From: CAKKQX01 sp046313915
GTDB lineage: Bacteria > Pseudomonadota > Gammaproteobacteria > Burkholderiales > SG8-41
Direction of reading: 5' to 3'
Assembly: GCA_046313915.1 (NCBI GenBank)
Contig: JBKBXX010000130.1
Location: forward strand, 1-8,144
DNA: 8,144 nucleotides
The notes beneath the pieces are model-generated. The model was given only the letters and a program-made list of their open reading frames with translations, did not search any database and was not told the origin of the DNA. Position numbers and translations under genes: made by a program. Each line of letters begins with the position of its first letter. Position 1 is the first letter of the stretch. Positions 1 through 5,266 of the stretch are shown in pieces.

Positions 1-1350
1 GTGCTCGTCGCTCGCGTGACGGCGGTGGGCGCGGAAACCGCACTGGCCCGCATCATCCGGCTGGTGGAAGACGCGCAGACCAAAAAGGCGCCGATCCAGC
101 GGCTGGTGGATCGCGTCAGTGCAGTGTTCGTACCGGTGGTGGTGGTGATTGCGCTGGCGACCTTCGTCGGCGGGTGGCTGGCTGGCGGCGGCGCCGAAAC
201 CGCCATTCTCAACGCGGTAGCGGTGCTGGTGATCGCCTGTCCGTGCGCGCTCGGGCTCGCCACCCCGACCGCGATCATGGCGGGCACCGGCGTCGCCGCG
301 CGCCACGGCATCCTCATCCGCGACGCCGAAGCGCTGGAGCGCGCGCACCGGGTCGATACCGTGGTGTTCGACAAGACCGGCACACTCACCGAAGGCTCGC
401 CGCGCGTCGTCGCCTGCATGGGCACAGACGGCGATGCAGACGCAGTGCTCGCCCGGGCCGCGCGGCTACAGGCCGGCAGCGAGCACCCGCTGGCGCGCGC
501 GGTGCTGGCCGAAGCCGAGGCCCGCGGCCTCGGCGGTGCGCCCGCGCACGCAGTCCAGGCACTGCCCGGCCGAGGGTTGAGCGGCGAACTGGACGGAGAA
601 CGCTGGTACATGGGCAACCGCCGCCTGATGCAGGAACACGGCATCGCCACCGAAGCCCTGGATACCCGGGCAATGGAAGCTGCCGGTCACAGCCTGGCCT
701 GGCTCGCGCACGGCGCCACGCTGGCCGGGGTGATCGCCTTTGGCAATGCGTTGAAGCCCGCCGCCTGGGCGGCGGTGGCTCGGCTCCACGCGCGCGGCAT
801 CGAGACCGTGCTGCTCACCGGCGACCATCAGGGTGCCGCCGACGCCACCGCACGCGCACTCGGCATCGGCCGCGTGCGCGCCGATGTGCTGCCCGAAGGC
901 AAGGCGGCGGAAATCGCCATGCTGCAGGCCGAAGGCCGCGTTGTCGCCATGGTAGGGGACGGGGTGAACGATGCCCCTGCGCTCGCCGCTGCCGACATCG
1001 GCATCGCAATGGGCGGCGGCACCGACGTGGCTACGCACACCGCCGGGATTACGCTGATGCGGGGCGATCCCATGCGGGTCGCCGATGCACTCGACATTTC
1101 CCGGCTGACCCATGCCAAGATCCGGCAAAACCTGTTCTGGGCGCTGGTTTACAACGTGATCGGCATTCCGCTCGCCGCGTTCGGGTTTCTCAGTCCCGTC
1201 ATCGCCGGCGCCGCCATGGCATTCTCCAGCGTGAGCGTGGTCAGCAATGCGCTGCTGCTGAAACGCTGGCGGCCGGAACCGTCAGCCCGGGACGGCTACA
1301 CCGGGCGCTCCCCTTTGTTGCGGCGTCATAACCGTCCCTCCCAGTCGTAA
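1..1350 (+). CDS. copA: Cu(I)-translocating P1B-type ATPase, 3' part (5' end outside the window)
   Basis: Exports monovalent copper (or silver) from the cytoplasm across the inner membrane using ATP. Only the C-terminal 449 residues are present; the N-terminal metal-binding domains, first helices and most of the actuator domain lie upstream, so base 1 (GTG) is an internal valine codon and not a start. Visible in order: two-helix segment about 40-95 with the metal-channel motif CPC (80-82) and following ALGLATPT; phosphorylation motif DKTGT (124-128, Asp124); SEHP (160-163), the nucleotide-binding His of P1B pumps; TGD (273-275); GDGVND hinge (319-324); last helix pair with YN (384-385) and MAFSS (406-410), residues that with CPC define Cu(I) specificity in the P1B-1 group. 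After the normal end near LLLKRW (418-423) there is a 26-residue Arg-rich tail, whose last 25 bp overlap the convergent tonB-like gene. The class is secure; silver versus copper cannot be told. Confidence 0.95.
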   Translation: MLVARVTAVGAETALARIIRLVEDAQTKKAPIQRLVDRVSAVFVPVVVVIALATFVGGWLAGGGAETAILNAVAVLVIACPCALGLATPTAIMAGTGVAARHGILIRDAEALERAHRVDTVVFDKTGTLTEGSPRVVACMGTDGDADAVLARAARLQAGSEHPLARAVLAEAEARGLGGAPAHAVQALPGRGLSGELDGERWYMGNRRLMQEHGIATEALDTRAMEAAGHSLAWLAHGATLAGVIAFGNALKPAAWAAVARLHARGIETVLLTGDHQGAADATARALGIGRVRADVLPEGKAAEIAMLQAEGRVVAMVGDGVNDAPALAAADIGIAMGGGTDVATHTAGITLMRGDPMRVADALDISRLTHAKIRQNLFWALVYNVIGIPLAAFGFLSPVIAGAAMAFSSVSVVSNALLLKRWRPEPSARDGYTGRSPLLRRHNRPSQS

Positions 1351-2009
1351 CTGACTTCGATCAGCATCAGGGCGCGCACCGGCCGGCCGTCTTTCTGCCC
1401 CGGATTGAAGCGCGCCGCGCGGAAGGCTTCGATAGCCGAGGCGTCGAACACGCCCGTGGGCGTGCTCTCGACCACATCGACATCGCTGACGCGGCCGTCC
1501 GCCTCCACCTTCACCCGCAGTCGCACCGTGCCCGACACCCGGGCACGCTCCGCCTCGGGCGGGTAGGCCAGGTTGATCGCGCCGCGCGCGGTGGGCGGCT
1601 GATCGAGCTCGCGTGCCGTGTAGTAAGTGAGATCGACGCCGGAATCGATGGCAAGCGCAGGCCGGGAGGGCTCGACCGGCGGCGCGGCTGGAGGGGGCAC
1701 CGCCGTTGCGGCGGGCAGCTCAGGCGTGGGCGCAACTGGCGGAGCCGGCGGCGCGGCGTCCAGAATTTCGGTCGGCTTCAGGGTGGGTGAAGGCTGGAGC
1801 GGCGGATCGGGTTCAGGGGCACGCGGCACGGCCGGATCGAGCCGTGCCTGGAGAACGATGCTGCCGCCCGCCGGTGCGCCCGAAGGCGCAACCTGGATCA
1901 GCCCGATCAGCGCGCCATGCACGGCAAGCGAAACCCACAACGCCATCAGCGGGCGGCGCACGCGCTGCGGCAGGGCCGGCAGACTGGGTTCGTCAAAGCT
2001 TTCGTTCAC
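1326..2009 (-). CDS. TonB-family energy transducer
   Basis: Periplasm-spanning protein that passes proton-motive force from an ExbB/ExbD complex to TonB-dependent outer-membrane receptors. The 227-residue product shows a short cytoplasmic N-terminus, one membrane anchor (about 21-40) with the typical SLAVHG segment (His31 corresponds to the functionally important TonB anchor histidine), a Pro/Ala-rich periplasmic linker (about 57-117) and a C-terminal TonB domain (about 148-222) with YPPEA, a V-x-G-x-V pattern, ESTPTGVFD and RFNPGQKDGRPV. The start is GTG at 2007-2009; an in-frame stop lies at 2028-2030 with no ATG between, and no strong Shine-Dalgarno is visible. No exbB, exbD or receptor gene is in the window, so the receptor served is unknown. 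It converges on the copper ATPase gene with a 25-bp overlap and diverges from the hydrolase gene. Confidence 0.9.
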   Translation of the reverse strand: MNESFDEPSLPALPQRVRRPLMALWVSLAVHGALIGLIQVAPSGAPAGGSIVLQARLDPAVPRAPEPDPPLQPSPTLKPTEILDAAPPAPPVAPTPELPAATAVPPPAAPPVEPSRPALAIDSGVDLTYYTARELDQPPTARGAINLAYPPEAERARVSGTVRLRVKVEADGRVSDVDVVESTPTGVFDASAIEAFRAARFNPGQKDGRPVRALMLIEVSYDWEGRL

Positions 2010-2057
2010 GGCGCATCGGGCTGCCAGTCAAAGAAGACTATCCGCGCGCAGGGCGGG

Positions 2058-2080
2058 GCCGGCCTAAAATGGAGGCCGGC
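2058..2080. repeat. Perfect 8-bp inverted repeat in the divergent intergenic region
   Basis: GCCGGCCT at 2058-2065 is exactly complementary to AGGCCGGC at 2073-2080 with a 7-base AT-rich centre. It lies in the 90-bp gap between the divergent tonB-like and hydrolase genes, 8 bp before the hydrolase Shine-Dalgarno. No T-run follows on either strand, so it is not an intrinsic terminator. It could be an operator or a 5'-leader hairpin. The central TAAAAT (2065-2070) resembles a -10 box, but no matching -35 is seen. Confidence 0.5.
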
Positions 2081-2099
2081 ACAAAAACAGGAGACGACC

Positions 2100-2894
2100 A
2101 TGAAATTCCGCACCATAGCGGCCGCCATCTTAGCATCGGCCCTTGCCCACGCTGCCCATGCCAACGGCGTGTCCCTCAGCAAAACCACGATCAAGGCCGC
2201 CGATGGCTCCGATGTGCCGGTAGAGGTCGCTACCCCGGCGGGCGCCGGCCCCTTCCCGCCTGTGCTGTTCATCCACGCCAAGCGCGGCTACGAGGGCGAC
2301 GAACGCGCGCACATCCAGGAACTCGCCGCACAGGGTTTTCTCGTCGTCGCCCCGGACTGGCAGAGCGGCCGTTTCATCGAGCGCTGGCCCTCGGCGCACA
2401 ACCCCGACACCGAGATGGACGTGGAGGCCGGGCTCGATTACCTGAAATCGCTGCCGAATGCGTGCAAGCAGCCGGCCGGCATCGTCGGCCTGTCGCGCGG
2501 GCCGTACTACGCGATCCGGCTTGCCGCCAAACGCGGCCAGGACATCGCCGCCATCGTCAGCTACTACGGCCACATGCAGAATCCCAACGCGCCCGAGCCC
2601 GACCAGTTGTTCCGCGTCGCGCCGGAGGTGATGCAATTCACCACGCCCATCCTCTATCTCATCGGCGAGCAGGATTATGAGCTGCGCCGCATGGTGGGCG
2701 GGCGCGCCTTTTATGCGTTGTGGGAACGCGGCGTGCCGGTGGAATACCAGGTCTATCCGATGGCGCGGCGCGCGTTCGATTTCCGCCCCGACCAGACGCC
2801 GGAAGAGAAAATCGCCAAGCGCCACGCGCGCGAACGCGCCAAGGCCTGGCTCGCGCAGTGGATGAAGCTGACGCCCGACATGCGCTGTTCCTGA
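2100..2894 (+). CDS. Secreted dienelactone-hydrolase-family protein with an altered triad
   Basis: Alpha/beta-hydrolase-fold protein of the dienelactone hydrolase family, 264 residues, probably periplasmic. The ATG at 2100 is chosen because AGGAGA (2089-2094) sits 5 bases upstream and because it opens a good Sec signal peptide with likely cleavage after Ala-His-Ala (19-21); the frame is open back to 1917, but that extension has no such features. After the signal come the core strand VLFIHAKRG (55-63), VVAPDW (82-87), the nucleophile elbow GLSRG (130-134, Ser132) and IGEQDYE (188-194, Asp192). The family normally has Cys or Ser, Asp and His; here the segment where a His-Gly/Ala-Phe is expected reads ARRAFDF (222-228), so Arg224 occupies the His position. 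The protein may be inactive, use another base, or bind rather than cleave. The substrate is unknown. The neighbours give no pathway context, and no terminator is visible downstream. Confidence 0.85.
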   Translation: MKFRTIAAAILASALAHAAHANGVSLSKTTIKAADGSDVPVEVATPAGAGPFPPVLFIHAKRGYEGDERAHIQELAAQGFLVVAPDWQSGRFIERWPSAHNPDTEMDVEAGLDYLKSLPNACKQPAGIVGLSRGPYYAIRLAAKRGQDIAAIVSYYGHMQNPNAPEPDQLFRVAPEVMQFTTPILYLIGEQDYELRRMVGGRAFYALWERGVPVEYQVYPMARRAFDFRPDQTPEEKIAKRHARERAKAWLAQWMKLTPDMRCS

Positions 2895-2926
2895 ACGCCC
2901 CGTTTTGATCCGGCTTTGCCTCGCCA

Positions 2927-2943
2927 TGCACCACTAGCGTTCA
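2927..2943. promoter_or_regulatory. NtrC-like enhancer site upstream of nasT
   Basis: TGCACCA at 2927-2933, three bases, then GCGTTCA at 2937-2943. Compared with the NtrC dyad TGCACCA-N3-TGGTGCA the left arm is perfect and the right arm matches 4 of 7. It lies about 100 bp before the expected sigma-54 start, the usual distance for an NtrC enhancer. This is a single imperfect site judged by eye. Confidence 0.35.
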
Positions 2944-2977
2944 ACGCAAGGCCCCTCCGGAACCGGCGCAAAGTCCA

Positions 2978-2990
2978 TAAGCATTTGATA
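2978..2990 (-). promoter_or_regulatory. IHF binding site between enhancer and sigma-54 promoter
   Basis: TAAGCATTTGATA is a perfect match to YAANNNNTTGATW, the complement of the IHF consensus WATCAANNNNTTR. It sits in a locally AT-rich stretch, 18 bp before the -24 element. IHF bending at this position commonly brings enhancer-bound NtrC to sigma-54 polymerase. Confidence 0.55.
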
Positions 2991-3008
2991 ATTCAGCATT
3001 CTTGGAAC

Positions 3009-3023
3009 TGGCACGCTGCCTGC
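3009..3023 (+). promoter_or_regulatory. Sigma-54 (-24/-12) promoter of nasT
   Basis: TGGCAC (3009-3014), five bases, CTGC (3020-3023). The GG and GC dinucleotides are separated by the required 10 bases and the -24 half continues with G as in TGGCACG; the only departure from TGGCAC-N5-TTGC is C for the first T. The expected start is near 3035. It is nearly identical to the promoter at 3825. Confidence 0.75.
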
Positions 3024-3085
3024 TAAGACAGGATTGAGTACCCAGACCTTTTGGCCAGGTTGCTCAGGCAGTCTCCTCCGATCCT

Positions 3086-3112
3086 GCGGCCTCTCCGGAG
3101 GCCGCTTTTTTT
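3086..3112 (+). terminator. Intrinsic terminator or attenuator in the nasT leader
   Basis: GCGGCCTC (3086-3093) pairs fully with GAGGCCGC (3098-3105) across a TCCG tetraloop and is followed by seven T (3106-3112). It lies about 50 bases after the predicted sigma-54 start and 30 bases before the nasT ATG, so it must either be read through to express nasT or end a short leader transcript. A competing 6-bp pairing exists: CCTCCG (3075-3080) with CGGAGG (3096-3101), which would break the terminator. Confidence 0.8.
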
Positions 3113-3142
3113 GGCGACGCCCGACGATAAACCGGACACACC

Positions 3143-3703
3143 ATGAAAGTACTGATTGTTGAAAACCAGCCCGAGCGGCTGGCGATGCTGGTGCCGGCGC
3201 TGGAGGCAGCCGGTTGCGTGGTCGCGGCCACGCTGAATTCGGCGCGCAGTCTCGATGCGCAGGTGCAGGCCCAGCGCCCCGACGTAGTCATCATTGCGCA
3301 GGACTCGCCTGATCGCGACACGCTGGAACACCTCTGCGTGGCGAACCGGGATTGCCCGCGTCCGATCGTGATGTTCACCGGCGACGGCAGCGCCGGGGCG
3401 ATCCGCGCGGCGACGCAGGCGGGCGTGACGTCCTACGTGGTCGATGGCCTCGATCCGGCGCGCATCCGCCCCATCCTCGACGTCGCCGTGTCGCGCTTCG
3501 AGGCCTACCAGGCGCTGCACGACCAACTCGAACAGACCCGCCTCGAACTGGCCGAACGCAAGCTCATCGACCGGGCCAAGGCGCTGCTCATCAAGCAGAC
3601 CGGCGCGTCGGAACCCGAGGTCTACCGCGAGATGCGGCGCGCGGCGATGGACCGCGGCCTGAAGCTGGCCGACATCGCCAAGCAGATCCTGCACAAAGCC
3701 TGA
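3143..3703 (+). CDS. nasT: NasT-type ANTAR antitermination regulator
   Basis: RNA-binding transcription antiterminator of nitrate/nitrite assimilation, 186 residues, cytoplasmic. Residues 1-118 form a CheY-like receiver fold (VLIVEN at 3-8, VVII at 48-51, IVMFTG at 75-80, YVVDG at 98-102). After a linker helix (about 119-135), residues about 129-183 are an ANTAR domain with the conserved RK (139-140), AK (145-146), AM (168-169) and KLADIA (174-179). The receiver is degenerate: the usual phosphoacceptor Asp after strand 3 is Ala52 (Asp54 is two residues on) and the usual Lys is Asp101. This fits NasT proteins, which are controlled by the nitrate sensor NasS and not by phosphorylation. The ATG has only a weak Shine-Dalgarno. 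It is preceded by its own sigma-54 promoter and attenuator, and lies 265 bp before nrtA, whose leader carries a tandem-hexaloop ANTAR target. No nasS is present in the window. Confidence 0.9.
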   Translation: MKVLIVENQPERLAMLVPALEAAGCVVAATLNSARSLDAQVQAQRPDVVIIAQDSPDRDTLEHLCVANRDCPRPIVMFTGDGSAGAIRAATQAGVTSYVVDGLDPARIRPILDVAVSRFEAYQALHDQLEQTRLELAERKLIDRAKALLIKQTGASEPEVYREMRRAAMDRGLKLADIAKQILHKA

Positions 3704-3824
3704 CACGATTGGTGCATCCGCGCCCGGCTGCGCCCCCTTTGCGTGCATGTCCATGACGATGCGGCTTGGCGCAAGACCCGCCCACCATCCGTGCAACCCG
3801 CGCCGAACAAGGCTTTCTTCAAGC

Positions 3825-3839
3825 TGGCACAACGGTTGC
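3825..3839 (+). promoter_or_regulatory. Sigma-54 (-24/-12) promoter of the nrt operon
   Basis: TGGCAC (3825-3830), AACGG, TTGC (3836-3839): an exact match to TGGCAC-N5-TTGC, with GG and GC 10 bases apart. The expected start is near 3851, just before the first leader hairpin. A lone NtrC half-site TGGTGCA lies at 3710-3716, about 138 bp before the start; no IHF site was found here. Nitrogen-limitation control is therefore likely. Confidence 0.85.
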
Positions 3840-3855
3840 TAAGACCAGGTTGAAC

Positions 3856-3929
3856 AGTCGCAACGATGTGGCTTTCAGCGTGACCGTCGATTCTTTTCAT
3901 TAACTTTCATTACTGGACAAAGGCGTCCG
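3856..3929 (+). ncRNA. ANTAR-target leader RNA with two hexaloop hairpins (P1 and P2)
   Basis: P1 is AGTCGC (3856-3861), loop AACGAT (3862-3867), GTGGCT (3868-3873): six pairs including two G-U. P2 is TGGAC (3914-3918), loop AAAGGC (3919-3924), GTCCG (3925-3929): five pairs including one G-U. Both loops have six bases with A at position 1 and G at position 4, the signature recognised by ANTAR domains in the literature on NasR, NasT and EutV. They are joined by a 40-base pyrimidine-rich linker. The loop and 3' arm of P2 are the 5' arm of the terminator at 3919, so P2 and terminator are mutually exclusive. P1 begins about 5 bases after the predicted sigma-54 start. NasT from the adjacent gene is the obvious ligand; binding would stabilise P2 and allow read-through into nrtA. 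Confidence 0.85.
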
Positions 3930-3958
3930 CCCTGAAGGCGACGCCTTTATTTTTTTTT
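3919..3958 (+). terminator. Attenuator terminator of the nrt operon leader
   Basis: AAAGGCGTC (3919-3927) pairs perfectly with GACGCCTTT (3940-3948); three more pairs (3929-3931 with 3937-3939) close a CTGAA loop, with C3928 bulged. The tract TTTATTTTTTTTT follows (3946-3958). It ends 11 bases before the nrtA start codon, so it acts inside the leader and not as the end of nasT. Its 5' arm is shared with hairpin P2. Confidence 0.9.
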
Positions 3959-3962
3959 GGAG
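3959..3962 (+). promoter_or_regulatory. Ribosome binding site deciding the nrtA GTG start
   Basis: GGAG lies directly after the terminator T-tract and 6 bases before GTG 3969. It rules out the upstream TTG at 3957, which would start inside the T-tract. Confidence 0.75.
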
Positions 3963-3968
3963 ATAACT

Positions 3969-5240
3969 GTGAGCGACACCCTCGATACGACCCAACCGCA
4001 CGACCCCAGCAAGCGTGACTTCATGAAAAAGGCCACCGGACTGTCCGTCGCCGCCGCCCTCATGGCCATGGTTCCCCCGGGTGTGAGGAGCGGCGCCTGG
4101 GCCGCCGGCTCGGATGCACCGGAAAAACCCAATCTCACCATCGGTTTCATTCCGCTGACCGACTGCGCCTCGGTTGTCATCTCGTCGGTGAAGGGTTTCG
4201 ACAAGAAATACGGCCTCACCATCACGCCTTCGAAGGAAGCCTCGTGGGCGGCGGTGCGCGACAAGCTGGTGAACGGAGAGCTCGACGCCGCGCACGTGCT
4301 GTATGGCTTGATCTACGGCGTTCACCTGGGCATCGGCGGGCCGAAAAAGGACATGTCGGTGCTGGCGACGATCAACAACAATGGCCAGGCAATATCGCTG
4401 TCGAACCAGCTCAAGGCCAAGGGCGTGACCGACGGCGTATCGCTAGCCAAACTCATCACGGCCGAGCCCAAGGAATACACCTTCGCCCAGACCTTCCCCA
4501 CCGGCACGCACGCGATGTGGCTGTATTACTGGCTCGCGGCCTACGGCATCAACCCCTTCACCCAGACCAAGGTCATCACCGTGCCGCCGCCGCAGATGAT
4601 CGCCAACATGCGCGTCGACAACATGGACGGCTTCTGCGTCGGCGAGCCGTGGAACGCGCGCGCGATCCGCGACAACGTCGGCTTCACCGCCGTGACCAGC
4701 CAGGACGTCTGGAAGGATCATCCGGAAAAGGTGCTCGGCACCACTGCCGAATTCGTGCAGAAATACCCGAACACGGCGCGCGCGATGACCGCCGCGATCC
4801 TCGACGCCGCCAGGTACATCGACACCATGGCGAACCGCTCGGAAGTGGCGAAGATCATCTCGGCCAAGTCCTACGTCAACACCGACTTCGACTCCATCGA
4901 AGACCGCATGCTGGGCCAGTACGACAACGGCATCGGCAGGAAATGGAAAGACCCCAATTACATGAAGTTCTACAGCGATGGCGCGGTGAGCTTCCCTTAC
5001 CTGTCCGACGGCATGTGGTTCCTTACCCAGCACAAGCGCTGGGGTTTATTGAAAGAGCATCCGGATTACCTGGCCGTTGCCAAACAGGTGAACCGCATCG
5101 ACGTCTACAAGGACGCCGCCGCGATGAGCAAGACCCCGCTGCCCAAGTCCGACATGCGCACATCCAGGCTGATCGACGGCGTGGTGTGGGACGGCAAGAA
5201 CCCGAAGGCCTATGCCGACGGCTTCAAGGTCAAGGTCTGA
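3969..5240 (+). CDS. nrtA: Nitrate/nitrite-binding protein of an ABC transporter (NrtA family)
   Basis: Periplasmic substrate-binding component that delivers nitrate or nitrite to the NrtB permease; 423 residues from GTG 3969. The N-terminus is Tat-like: SKRDFMK (14-20), a hydrophobic segment (about 23-37) and a likely cleavage after Ala-Trp-Ala (44-46); the twin-arginine pair is Lys15-Arg16. The mature part follows the NrtA/CmpA fold: IGFIPLTDCA (58-67), KEASW (89-93), FPTGTHAMW (176-184), VPPPQM (205-210), FCVGEPWN (222-229), WKDHPEKVLG (248-257). Residues corresponding to nitrate ligands described for Synechocystis NrtA appear conserved: Trp93, Gln140, His181, Pro207 and Lys254; the Lys favours nitrate over the bicarbonate of CmpA. 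First gene of nrtA-nrtB-ATPase-Cache protein. Expression is predicted to depend on sigma-54 and on NasT antitermination in the leader. Function as a cytoplasmic NasS-like sensor is a weaker alternative, because of the signal peptide and operon position. Confidence 0.92.
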   Translation: MSDTLDTTQPHDPSKRDFMKKATGLSVAAALMAMVPPGVRSGAWAAGSDAPEKPNLTIGFIPLTDCASVVISSVKGFDKKYGLTITPSKEASWAAVRDKLVNGELDAAHVLYGLIYGVHLGIGGPKKDMSVLATINNNGQAISLSNQLKAKGVTDGVSLAKLITAEPKEYTFAQTFPTGTHAMWLYYWLAAYGINPFTQTKVITVPPPQMIANMRVDNMDGFCVGEPWNARAIRDNVGFTAVTSQDVWKDHPEKVLGTTAEFVQKYPNTARAMTAAILDAARYIDTMANRSEVAKIISAKSYVNTDFDSIEDRMLGQYDNGIGRKWKDPNYMKFYSDGAVSFPYLSDGMWFLTQHKRWGLLKEHPDYLAVAKQVNRIDVYKDAAAMSKTPLPKSDMRTSRLIDGVVWDGKNPKAYADGFKVKV

Positions 5241-5266
5241 GAGCGGCGCGCTGAAGGAGAAACATC

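Noticed and set aside
466..1128. A 220-codon open frame on the - strand inside the copper ATPase gene
   Set aside because: Shadow of a gene with all catalytic motifs intact; no family features.
1917..2099. A longer N-terminus for the hydrolase
   Set aside because: The extension overlaps tonB, has no ribosome site and would bury a good signal peptide.
2130..2927. A 265-codon open frame on the - strand opposite the hydrolase gene
   Set aside because: Antisense shadow; the + strand frame has a signal peptide, ribosome site and hydrolase motifs.
3019..3032. CCTG-CTAAGA-CAGG hairpin with a six-base loop upstream of nasT
   Set aside because: The loop lacks A1/G4 and lies on the -12 element, upstream of the predicted transcript start.
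3710..3716. TGGTGCA as an NtrC site for the nrt promoter
   Set aside because: Only one arm of the dyad is present (about 2 of 7 matches in the other), so it is noted as a half-site and not listed as a feature.
3721..3739. GCGC-CCGGCT-GCGC hairpin after nasT as a terminator
   Set aside because: The stem is only four pairs and is followed by C-rich sequence with three T.
3848..3865. Alternative P1 hairpin with GTTG/CAAC stem and loop ACAGTC
   Set aside because: Only four pairs with an A-G mismatch under the loop; the 3856-3873 register has six pairs, though the two could compete.
3957..3968. TTG start for nrtA upstream of GTG 3969
   Set aside because: It falls in the terminator T-tract and on the ribosome binding site.
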